The notes under the pieces were generated by a model, which ran no database searches, had not been told where the DNA came from, and was given only the letters and a program-made list of their open reading frames with translations. Shown in pieces: positions 49,831-61,400 of a DNA stretch of 64,000 bases (position 1 is the stretch's first letter; every line of letters begins with the position of its first letter). The position numbers were made by a program, and so were the translations under genes. Source of the stretch: Nymphaea colorata (Eukaryota; Streptophyta; Magnoliopsida; Nymphaeales; Nymphaeaceae); assembly GCF_008831285.2 (NCBI RefSeq), contig NC_045149.1:17623035-17687034 (forward strand), read 5' to 3'.

Positions 49831-52800
49831 GTTGAACTTGTCTTTTGGCAATATTTGTATATATTGGCCCTCGTATTGAAGTGGGTACCCGTTTTGCTCC
49901 TAATAGGCACTATTTAGCTGTTCTCTATACGTGTAGCTCACGTTTCGCCTGTTCATTTCTCTTGTTTTCCTTCGGGAACAATATTCTGTTATGTAGATTG
50001 ATTGGCAGTTTGTTCATGCCATTTTTTTCTGGGGTGCATCGACCTGCCGCAGTTCGATGCTTCTTTTTCTTTGTAATAAATATGAAAAGCTAGCTCGATT
50101 ATGTTTGAAGTTGTCATGCAATACTTCAGTTCAGCTTCCATTGATATACGAGCGCATGACAGATCGTCGAAAATGATCCTACTTGATTTTAGGAATGGTT
50201 GGGAGTCTGCAAGAATGAATATAAATAGATCAAGTGACTAAGAGTTTCGATCATCCGGAACAGGAAAAAAACCAAGCAATAACGATCCATGACAAAGAAA
50301 AGTTTCACCATCTCTGCAGCCTGCAAATCAAAGACGAAAAGAAGCACATTCGTCAAGAAAATGAAGAGAAAGAAGCACCAAAATGAAGGTGGTAGCGCCA
50401 TGCCCCCGACAGCACGTCAGCAACCATCAAAGCGGCTGTGGTAGTAGTGATTTAGTACTCGGGAGCTCTTACTGGCCCAGAAGATCAAGGGCTCATCATC
50501 ATCGAATGGGCCTATGGAGACCGTACCACCAATGACTTCTTCAGGATTATGGAAGGTCACATGGATTCTGTTAGACACAGCTTGCAGGTAATGGAGTATC
50601 TCATCATCACGATCAAACAGAACAACGCAGATGCCATCCACCGCATCCTCATAGTCCGCTTTCAATGAGGTGCGAAACAGAACCTCCTGGTTCTTTCCTA
50701 TTACCTCAAAAATGATGAGTGATCCCTCTGTGTGGCCATCAATCATGATAAAACCGAAGTCCACGTTTTCTGCGTCTTGTATTATAGGTCCTTTTGGGAG
50801 CAGAAAGCATAATTTTTCCTCTGCAGGTCCTTCAAGAACCAGACTGCCAGAACCCTCGAAGTGTTTCAAGCAAACAAATGCTTCTTCCTGTAAGTAATAT
50901 AAATGTCAAAGTACATATACAAGCAAAATTACGCAGGGAAATTTTCACACCCTAACCTACAATGAATTTTAGGGGCAACTATGAAAGTTTGCTCTCTTGC
51001 GGTTCCTAAACCTTCTTTGATTTCTCATCACAGAGGCCACAAACCGGACGAAAGAAGCATAACATGTGATATTTTGAGTTACCCACATGGCAATGTTACA
51101 GTATAAGGTTTACACCTGTGATTGTTGGTAGGCAGTGTGATCCTTTGACCAGCCAATACGGATTGATAAATCACCAGTTTGGCAGCTAAAGACAAAGTTT
51201 CAATGAGCACATATTAAAGCGTATTCATGGTGGAATAGCTTACCTCGAAGGCTGCTTTTTCAAGTGGACTGCCGCTGCCGCAACATGGAGGCGTGGTTAA
51301 GGTCCTTAGGGACTTCAGTTTTTGAATTCCATGGACTTCAACAAGCTTTTCACATCCATTTAGAAATAACTCCTTCAGATTCACCAGGTTCGACACGTCG
51401 GAGATTATCTCCAAATTAGTGCAACCAATGAGGTTAAGTTTTGTTAGGGATGAGGGAAACGATGGAAGAGACACAAGATTTTCGCATTCCTCCAATGCCA
51501 ATTCTCTGAGATTAGGAAAGCTGCTACTTATCCATGAAGGCATGCTTCTGAAGTTACAGCGCCATAAATCCAACTTCTTCACAGATGGAAGCACCACATA
51601 ATCACTGGGATTTCCATGCTCTGACCATTTACATTGCCTGGCTCCTAAATTTTCCAAATTTTTGAGGTGACAGAAACTAGGCGGAATCATGGTGATCTGG
51701 GAAGTATAATTTAGATTTAAGGTCTTCAGCTTTGAGAAGGAGCTAAAGCTTCGAGGAATTTCTCTGATGCAAGTGCTTGAAATGTTCAAAAACGTTGGAT
51801 TTAGCATGTTGCTCTTACGGTTGGACACTTCTTTTGCAGAGAAATAATCTGATAATTTTGTACCATCAGGTAGTTCAGGGAAGGTAGAAAATCTGGTGCA
51901 TCCTTGAAGAATGAGGCTCTTAAGAGAACTAAGCTGATAAATGCTGCTGGGAAGCTCCTTTAGTGATGTGCATCCGCTCATGCTCAAAGTAACCAAGCTC
52001 TTCAGGCACCCAATGGATTGATGAACTTCAACCAAACTTGCGCAACCATCAAGCAGCAACTTAACCAGGCATGGTAGAGAGAAGAAATCTGGGGTGGCAA
52101 TAAGTTTCTTACAGAATCCAAGGTTGAGAACTTTCAATCTTCCTAGTGTCTGCAATTAATTGATATTGTGGTGAGAGGAGAAGTTTCATTGTTGTTTCAG
52201 CTGAAAATAGAAAATGGATGCAGAACATGGCCTGCGCCTAAGAAAATATGCCCATCTATTATCACTTTAGAGATCATTTATGGATTTCAATCTTGATACC
52301 ATTGTTGATTGCTCATCCAAGGATGAAAGCTTGTATTTCCTGTACTGGTTTAAGTTCTTACTGTATAATATCTCATAAAGTAATCTTAGAGTTGCTTTAG
52401 TTTGAGAAAACATCCAAAAAAAAAATCTACTGAAGCACCTCAACCTTGCAGACATCTATTTTGGGCACAAGTACATAAGCTCAATGGATATTTTTGCTGA
52501 TTAAGGAAATAGAACAACCCACATCCCTTTGGTATGTTTATCCAAAAAATTCTTAAACAAAAAACTCAAACTGGCCTTACTGGTTCCCACATTCACTTTG
52601 TCGCTTTGACATAGATATATACCAGGGTCAGCTCCAGGGAGCAATAGTTTTTCTCAAATATATACGTTTTCCCTTTATAGCCATACTGAAGCCATTTCTC
52701 AGTAAGCAACATTTTTTCTTAGAAGAAAGTAACTCAAATTAGTCCTAGCTAGAACCAGAGAAGCAAACTAGTTCTTGGTAAGCAACAGCCTTTCCCCCCA

Positions 52801-55189
52801 TATGGCAAAAAGTAGATTGATCTTACAATCAATCAGCCAATTCTAATTTAGTGTCATGTATTCTATTTTCAGCATTTATGACCTGAACTTTTATCAGCAA
52901 AGATAATAACTGACCAACAAGAAATGCAAGCACAGAGTGACGTACGTGCACATGAAGATGTACGTGCACACGAAGATGTACAACATCCTTATAGGTAGAT
53001 TGCTTAGCCGATGCTAGAGTCATGTCAGATTCCTCTTTTGAGCATCGAAGCTAGTTTTCTGAACTAGTTTTGATGCTGCAACGAGGTTACCAGCATGGTT
53101 TTAATATCATCCAAAATGGAATCTTAGTGACCATCAAGCTGTTAATTGAAAGCACTTACTCACCTTTGTTTCCAGCCTTTCTTGGTTCCAAAGTCTAGAA
53201 ATCATGCTTTCAGATAAGTCTATGACAACTGCTTCGTCAGGGCTAAATTCAGCCGGTAAAGATCTTAGGGGGCAATTTTCCCACTCGAATCATTTTATTT
53301 GCTTAGGCAAGCACCTGAAATCACCACAAACTTCGGCATCGTTGATATGAAGTAATGCAAGGTTGGACATGGTTGCAAAATCCTCTGCAGCAACCCATGT
53401 CTGCTTGCCCTCTCTTGAATTTAGAACAATGCCTTTGACGTTATCTGTTCCCTAAACAGAAGGTAAGAGAACAAGTTAAGGAACCAGAACTTGATTATGA
53501 GCTGAGGGTTGACAAAATTTAGTTAAAAGAATAGACAAAATGGGTTCAATTTCTGCTCGTCACCAAAGTTTGGTGAAACTGGAAACAAGGAAGCTATGAA
53601 AACCTTGTTGCCCTTGTGCACATGTCTGCGAGAGTTGAATCTTAGAGTAACAGTAAGATGCTTGTAGATTTGTATCACATCAACAAGTTTGGGTTTTTCA
53701 AGTTTAAGCTAGCTAACATTATTATGCAAAACAATCATAGTAATTGATCAGTGAATATCATAATGAGACTAATAATACCTTCTTATATTGTAGCACGTCC
53801 AATATTTCATCACTTCTCCACAACCTGCTACGCAGCTCTGGATGGTGTTCCTGTGAGACAATGCGCCTGCCCATCTCTTGTATTTGGTCATGCATTCTGA
53901 ACTCATTGAAGATGCTATCGATTTTAACTAGTGACTTATGTATGAGCACCTTTAGTCCTATGACAGGGAAAAGGCCACTTTCCCTCCACATGTAAATAGC
54001 ATTTTCTGTACCTTTTCCTTGAAGGAAACAAGCAATATCCAAAAATATGTGCTTTTCTGTTTCATCAAGCTCCTCATAACTTAACCTTAATTTTCCGTGA
54101 ACTCCATTATGCTCATCTTTCCTCAACCTTCCCAATGACTCCTCCCATCCTTCCTCTCCACGTTTATCAAAGAATAATGATCCCAGTACCTCAAGAGTTA
54201 AGGGCAATCCTTCAGCAGTTGAAGCAATCTCCTCCGATAAACGAGCATATTCCTTGAATGGTGTTGCCGTTCCAAAAGCATGCAAGCTAAAGAGTTCAAG
54301 TGATTCTCTAGGAGTCAAGCTCTGAAGCTCATAAATTTCCTCTTCTTTCAGGCCATGCACATTCAGTACGTGCTTGTACCTTGTTGTGATAATTATCCTG
54401 CTTCCATGGCAGAACCAACTTCTGCTACCAACCAATTCTTTGAGCTGTTCATGGTCATCAACATCATCAATAATAATGAGGACCCGCCGACTGTGGATTC
54501 TTCGCTCAATCAAGTTGGTTCCCTGACTTAGATCAGTTATGGTTGAATGCTTGTCATTCAGAAGTTCAGTAATGATCTGCAATTGCAATGAGGCGAGCCC
54601 ATTGACCTGTTTAACTTTATTTTTAACATCTGATATGAAACAGGTAGCTTCAAATCTGCTGGCGATTGCATTGCGGGTGGCCTTCGCAATCGTCGTCTTT
54701 CCAACTCCCCCTATGCCATGGATGCCAACCATTATGACATCATTAGAGGCTTCTAAATCCAGCAAATTTATCATTTGTTGGACACGGGAGTGAAGTCCAA
54801 CTGGATATTTAGCTAACTCCAGTGGAGCCACCTTGCTTACATAAGCTAATATCCTCTTGATGATAAATGGTATAAGCTTCTGCTCTTTCCTGCAGGATGG
54901 AACCAACACAAACAGTAGAGTGAGATGACCAACGGAAACAGTTGCTCTTTTATCATTCTTTGGCGTTCCTAATGACGTATACATGCATATCCATTCAAAT
55001 AGGTGTTCAAATTTTCTTGTTACTGTGAGGTGGATCTTCGAGGGTTCTGTCTAAAAGTTGGGTGTAAATTGCTGAAAGTCGAAAAGTTGGGCAGTGATTT
55101 GTAAATCGTCCAAGCTAAATGGTTAATACTTAATTGTAACTTTTCCTAAACTAATAATATGGTGCCCATTACCTCTCAAGTGATAACAG

Positions 55190-55700
55190 GTTGGGCCGCA
55201 CAGACTCAATATGTATTATAAAATTATGTTTAATATATTTTTTGTATAAATTTTATTATAAAATATGATATTCATATATTAAATATGAATATTTGATTTA
55301 TTTTTTTTATTAAAATCAAGTCGGGCTGATCTGGGCCCGGGCCACGGCCGTGGGCCAACCCGGCCCGATGCCGAGCTATACTTACTTGATAACTACTTCG
55401 ATGTCTATCAACAATATTATTGCTTGCATCAGTAAATGTATTATTGCTTATCAGTAAATGTTGGAGAAGCGTCTTTCCCGTCCCATTCTTTTTAACTTTG
55501 AATTGGCCTACGTCGACCCGTTTATAATTAAAAAAATAATTTTTATTTTTTTTTAAAATTTAATAATACATATTTTATTAGTAAAAATATATTTTATATT
55601 ATTAAAAATTTATTTTATAATTAAAAAATATTTTTTTTATTACTAAACGGGCCAAAACCCAAGCAGTCCGGCCCGAAACCCGACCGGCCGACCCGTTGTA
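55190..55700. other. AT-rich intron DNA with GC-rich palindromic ends
   Basis: Within intron 1 of the minus-strand TNL, two GC-rich blocks (about 55325-55375 with GGGCCCGGGCC-like palindromes, and about 55645-55695 with CGGCCCGAAACCCGACC) flank very AT-rich sequence. This looks like one or two decayed non-autonomous transposons, but I could not define their ends. Confidence 0.35.
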
Positions 55701-56184
55701 GGACATTTTTTTCGATTACACTTTTGCCCTTGAAGAAGGTAGAGCGGGGATAGTCTTCCACCTCAACAACAGGGACATTTTGGTTATTTTCAATTCTTAA
55801 CAACGAGGACATTCACACTGACTTGGTTACGCATATAAACCGCTCCCAATAACAAAACCTTCCAACGGAATATTAAACGCAATCAAGGATTCCGTTGGGA
55901 AAGCCATTGGTGGCTTTCAGCGACGGTCATGACCCTGGCTAACCCCGAGTTTTCCATGCCAAGCAAACCGAAATGCTAAGGGACCACTTGGTACTGACTC
56001 TAACCTCACCACCACTAGATAGGTTGAGGCTCAACTTTGAATCAGTGCTTGATTTTAGATAGATTTGAGTCTAGTTATATAGGACTGCTCTGCGATCAAT
56101 GCTTTGTTGTCAATTAAAAAATTGTTAAATGCATGATTAGTGCTCCATAAAAAAAAAAAATCCTAGCTCATGCCATCAACCATC

Positions 56185-56348
56185 AATGCCCATAATATAT
56201 CACAAAAATTTGTTGACTAAATGGTTAGTGATTCATGTCGATGCTCATAATATATCAAAATTTGTTGACTATATGGTTAGTGTTTCATGTCGATGCTCAT
56301 AATATATCACAAAAATTTGTTGACTATATGGTTAGTGTTTCATGTCGT
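56185..56348. repeat. Three tandem 52-55 bp repeats, each with a W-box core
   Basis: Units share CATAATATATCACAAAAATT, TTGTTGACTA and ATGGTTAGTG; CATAATATAT starts at 56191, 56246 and 56298. Each unit contains TTGACT or TTGACTA (cores at 56213, 56265 and 56320), the WRKY-binding core. Located in the first intron of the minus-strand TNL, near its TIR exon. Confidence 0.85.
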
Positions 56349-57281
56349 GCCCCTAACACATCACAGGACGTGCATGATGAGGCATGGCGTGAAGGCAAGC
56401 GTGGACTTTTCTAAAGGAGATGGCTTTGCCAAATGGAATCAGGGATGCGTAAAGGAAGAGAAGCAATAAATGTTGAGGTGGTTGCAGTAAATGTTGAGGT
56501 GCTTCAGTCAGACGAGAATCATCTTCTGTTCCACAATTAGGCCAAGGCTAAAGACGAAGGAGATGCTGTATAAGTCGATTGGTAGAAGAAAAAAAATGAA
56601 ACAGTTAAAAGGAAGAACAAGAATTGATCGGCTCCATGAGGAAGGAAGCGGTGTCTGTGTCTCCATAAACGAAAGAGAGAGAAAGAGAGATGGGTACCCT
56701 GTTTCAGCATCGGTCATCACATCGAAACCTTTGATCTCTCCTGCTTCGCTAAGTGCAGCCTTCCACCTCTCGACTCGACCTTGATCCAACTCCTCATCCT
56801 CTTGATGCTTTCTGAAGGCCGTTTCGAATGACCCCCGCTGGTTCCTGACTTGTCGAGGTTCGACGTTGTAGAAGACGGGCAGCAAGAGCCGTTTGAATTC
56901 CACCATCTTGGCCACCTGCGCGAGACACGGCTTTGAATCCGCATAGCGTTTGGAAAAGATGGGCAGGAAGACCTTCGAGCTCTTCAGGGCGCCCATCACC
57001 TCCTCCATCTTTCCTGTGGTTTGCCTGATCGGGATAAAGGCGCGAAGGCGATGGTGCTCAAGCGCATCGCACAGACTGCAGATGAAGCTATCGAGCGAGA
57101 GTCTCGATTCCTCTTCTTCTTCTTCTTCGCAGGTGAAGCTGAGGAAGACGTCGAACTCGAAAGCAGCAACATTGGCAACCTTTGTTGATGAAGATGGCGC
57201 TCTGCCATATGCATGCTGCCCATCATACCGACTCCTTTCTTGGTCTCCCTTTCTGTCCGTGAACTCGAAATCATCTGTCAT

Positions 57282-58445
57282 TTCAGTCTCTTTTTCCCTG
57301 GCAAACTAAGTTTCACAGTTTTATGGTTTTGCTCGGTCGTCTTGTTCCACTAAATCATATGTGGTCCAATAATTGATAATGGTAATAGTCAATATTTATC
57401 TAAGTCAACATTGAGTTGATGAAGTTCAATGTGTCGATGATGATTTTTACGGGCACATTCTTTACTAACGATATCATAAAATATCACACTTGTCTATGTT
57501 TGATTGACATTTTCTAACTGTCGATAATACTTAATTTTTCTTTTATTTATTTAGTCGGAAGTGATGAGGGTGCACATCTTATTAAAAAATAAGTGTTTGA
57601 CTCTTCTCTTGCATGCATGAGGCGGTTAGAGATAGGAAAAAATCTCTTCTTGTGCGTCACTGTCGATCACAAGTGGAAATTTTAATATATTTTTTTCCAA
57701 AGATGTCACTGAGTTGCGAATATATGTAATGCACGTACGTTATGTTTTATTTTCACCCAGTGGAATTTGGCATCATGAAAATCATAAGAAAGTGCACCCC
57801 AAATTATCAGACACGTTCCTAGCAATAAATGGTTGTTTCACATGAAGAAAAAAGAAAGATAAAAGTAACAACCTAATGGAGGATAACAACATCATCTCAA
57901 TATGGGTAATCTAGCAGTTTAATACACTAAACTGCTGTCTTCCGCCATTATCAGTTGTCCATGAAGGCTGAAGCGGTTGTCTGAGAGATTTCTTTTGTTT
58001 AACCCAAGCAGTCATTTCAAAGCCGGTAACTGTAGATGGTTCAAAGGTTGAGCTGCTATTCGTAAAATTTTCGGCTTCGTTTTTGCTGATGACTCGACAA
58101 TCTTACTTTTTTTTTTCTCTTCGTCGTCATTATGAAAATAAATAAGTGCCGGACCACCAGTTTAATTTGACTTTGCAACCGCCAGCTTAATCTAACTATG
58201 CATGCGCGCCTCTCATCTTAGATTAGAATGTGACTTCATCTGGGGAGACTAATAAATAGCAGATACTGTGAAGGAAGAAGATCGGAAGGTTTTAGAATTA
58301 GTCTCTTCGTTTCAAGTGATCTTTGTGCAGATAAACTCAGTGCTATTCTTCATTCATTCAGATTTCAAGCGATCTTTGGGCAGCTAAACTCAGTGGTATT
58401 CTTCACTCATTCAGATCAGAAGGGCAGGTGTTAAATCGCGTCGAG
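57282..58445. promoter_or_regulatory. Shared intergenic region of two divergent TNL genes
   Basis: 1,164 bp between the start codons of the minus-strand (57281) and plus-strand (58446) TNL genes. It must hold both promoters unless one gene is silent. TTGAC cores occur, for example TTGACA at about 57506 and TTGACT at about 58168, as does an inverted GTCAAC at about 57402. TAATAAATA at about 58250 is a possible TATA element for the plus-strand gene. Confidence 0.5.
58311..58416 (+). repeat. 53-bp direct tandem duplication before the plus-strand TNL
   Basis: TTCAAG[T/C]GATCTTTG[T/G]GCAG starts at 58311 and again at 58364, and the two 53-bp units differ at a handful of bases. The repeat ends 29 bp before the ATG at 58446, so it probably lies in the 5' UTR or core promoter. 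Confidence 0.9.
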
Positions 58446-61400
58446 ATGGACGTGTTCCTCAGTTACAGAAAGGGAGAAAAGGAAGGAATGCCTTCGTCAA
58501 CGGCTTGTGCGCGGCCCTCAAGCGGCACCACTTACGCATATCTTTCGTGGATGGCCAGAGAATGGTGCAGAGAGGAGAATTCATGGATGAGGTGATTGGT
58601 GTTGCCATGGAAGGCTCAAGGATCTTCCTGCCCATCTTCTCCAAAAGCTATGCTGACTGTAAATTCTGTCTTTCAGAAGTGGCCAAGATGCTGGAATTCA
58701 AAGGGCTCATCCTCCCCATCTTCTACGACGTCCAACCTAGCCAAGTCGGGAACCAAAGGGGGCCCTATGAAATTGCTTTCGAGAAGCATGAAAACGATAC
58801 AGAGTTAAACCAAGATCGAGTCGTCCGTTGGAGGACTGCACTAAAAGAAGCAGGGAAGATCAAAGGGTTCGTTGTTATGAGCGAAGCTGAAACAGGGTAT
58901 CGCTCTCTTTCTCTTTCTTTCTCACGAAATCCCATTAATGGAATTCCACTTGACGTAGAGATTGGATCGATGGAAGGAGCCGGGCCAGACGGCAATTCCT
59001 TCCAAGATGACACACACGCACAACGGTGTTTTCTAGGCTTTGATGTATAGATATCAAGTGATTATCTTAAAACCATTCAATAATTCTATAATTAAATTTG
59101 GTGAATGTGATTCACACAAATTCACATAATTTGTTTTGCAAACATATAAATTTGATCATCTACCTGTCAGTTTGACCAGCTACGCTATACCCCTCTAAAC
59201 TCACCCTCGACATAATTCACAAAAAAACGTTCGAATTAAGGATGAGTGGTGCGTAGAGGGACACGAACCCATTACATCATGTCTTTGTTACTTTCTCTTC
59301 TGATTGTTGGACGACACTTCTTTTAGGTTGTGTTTGAAAGATCCAATGCTGCATAAAAAAGTGTATTTTGGGTTAAATCTTAATAGCATGGATTTAAATC
59401 CTTGCTATATATTAAAAACCTTGGATTTAAGGTCAGATGAGGATAATCCGACCTTAAATAGACGGATCTGACTTTATAACTCATACCCACACTGAAACAA
59501 ATACAACCTTAGGTTTTCCAAGGTGGTCTAGTGTGACGATGAAATTTTTGTGTTGTTCCTTATTTTTCAAAATAGAAATGGTTTCCCCGGAATTTCCTCA
59601 TGAGGTTAAATTTCTTATTGCCCAACTCCTTAAAGGTTGTATCATTGAGGAAAATTATGACCCACTTTTTGTCTTACATGAGTTTTGACGACGTTTTAAA
59701 GCAAGGTGGAGGTGTGGTTTGGTTTCAGAAAATCTCATTAAACACAACAAACCTTCTCTTGGTTTTGTGCAAAGTGCAAAAGTGAAGCCTTGGGCAATCT
59801 GCAGACTAGGTCTAGAAAAAAACTCTCTCTCTCTCTCTGTGTGTGTGTGGCACACACATTTCTAACTGTTCTCATGAACTAGAGATTCTTATGCATCATG
59901 ATTTGCGTAGCAGGTGAGATTTAGAGCAAACAACTTAAATTCAAATTTGACGCATTAAGAAGATTGATCACAATTTAGCCTGGAAACTACAATTTGATTT
60001 CCAAAAATTGCTTATTTATATGAAAACTTAAGAGGCATTCAAGATTGATTTACTGAATTGAAATTAGTTTCAGTTTTCTTATTTTTACATTAAAAAATTG
60101 CTGAGCCTGAAGGTCTACCTGACCCCAGTTTGCTAATCTCTAAAAAGAGAAAGCAGATTATAGCTAATAGCCTGATTGTCACGACCCAATTTTTGACACC
60201 AAAAATTTTCTTTTCATTTCTATAATAGCGGAAGCAATATTGAGTCATGACCAGAACATAAAGAAATCAGACATTGTTTTATTTCAATAATAAAATACTT
60301 AGACCCAAATAAAAATAAACACAAGTCCCCAAAACTGACGCAGTGCCCATAATGCCAATGCCCGTCCATCACAAGTCTGAGGTCGTCGCTCCAAAGCCAA
60401 AAGCTATCAAGGACTACCTGTAGAGATAGAAAGAAGGGTCAGAATTCCTTTGAGTATGAGAAAATCCAGCCATGAATGGAAACATGGCTCAAAATAATAT
60501 TTAGTTTCGTAAAACGCTTCCAAAAAGTCCTTATGAACTACAACCATAAGTTTTTCAAAACTTAACACATATCACATCATCAAAGACAGAACGAGGTGTG
60601 CACAACCTCCAAAATTTCGTAGGCTTCCAACCGTGGTTCTTTGACAATGTCATGGTCATCGTGCCGAGCAACAGAAATCCCCGTGGGCACTCACGGGCAG
60701 AACAGAACATCTCTTCACCAGGCGATCCAACGGATCGATGGCACCTGCAGTGAAGCCTCCTGAGATATCCCAGATCGCCGCTGCAGCAGCATGGTCTCTC
60801 TAGGAACCCGGGTGGAGAGACCAGGAGTCTCGCTCCCAAACAGAAACAGAACAGAATCCCGGGCCCTTGTGCCGCCCAATACCCTGTGGGCCCTCCAGTA
60901 CAGCCAGAGGAGTGTGACCACTACCTCCCGGGACGAAACCAAACACTGGGCAAAACAGAAAGCTCGCACTCGCATAAACCATCGCACAAAGTCCACGTTT
61001 CGCCTTCGAATTTCAAAAGTGAGGGGTTGCCAATGCTAGACATCGTCTAGTACCTCTCACAGAAACCGCCCTCAGGCTCGGTTTCCCAAACAGAATAATT
61101 CAGCTGTTTTAAATCTTAATTTAATAACAATAGAGCAAAACTCATCACATCGAGAAACCTCGATTAGCAATATTATAATCCTTATTTGAAACAATAAAAT
61201 TTATATTTACATTCTCAAAACGTGACTTTCCTCCTCTAATGGTTCCAAAGTTAATTTCAGAACCATATTTCTGAAATTTTAAACACCACAAAGAGCATCA
61301 AAAAGTAATAAAACATATCATTTCGTTTTTCATTTGTAACAACCCTCTTTTGGAAATTTTAAGAATCCGGAGGGTGCTATTTCGCTATTTCATGTAAGAT

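Larger units (their letters stand above)
46800..50416. other. Intergenic stretch with small repeats but no recognisable gene
   Basis: Mostly AT-rich. It contains a possible SINE relic near 47190-47285, poly-T runs, and from about 49440 to 50095 a less AT-rich stretch ending in an AATAAA-like signal (50073-50078), which could be the 3' end of a transcript or a retrocopy. I found no supported coding exon. Confidence 0.5.
50417..57281 (-). pseudogene. TIR-NBS-LRR resistance gene with an in-frame stop after NB-ARC
   Basis: Intracellular immune receptor of the TNL class. Exons: 57281-56698 (TIR), 54889-53779 (NB-ARC), 53451-53164, 52149-51244 (LRRs), 50887-50417 (C-terminal domain); phases agree. 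TIR: residue 43 onward FDVFLSF, then a run of seven Glu, then FLPIFSKRYADSKPCLAQV, with Gln where TIR NADases have the catalytic Glu. NB-ARC: P-loop GIHGIGGVGKTT (about residue 250), kinase-2 VLIIIDDVDD, GSRIIITTR, GLPLTLEVLGS, FRMHDQIQEMG with intact MHD. Exon 3 has TGA at 53290-53292, where the neighbouring plus-strand gene has TGG (KVKWLEW), giving a 618-residue TIR-NBS product; the rest of exon 3 and later exons stay open. Full length would be about 1,118 residues. A further small exon at about 51120-51190 is possible. The last exon (157 codons) is not a clear LRR. It could be a pseudogene, a functional truncated TN protein, or a sequence error. Confidence 0.85.

Noticed and set aside
59160-59270. 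Second A-box-like GTAGCTGGTCA sequence, considered as another SINE
   Set aside because: No B box at a suitable distance on the same strand and no defined ends.
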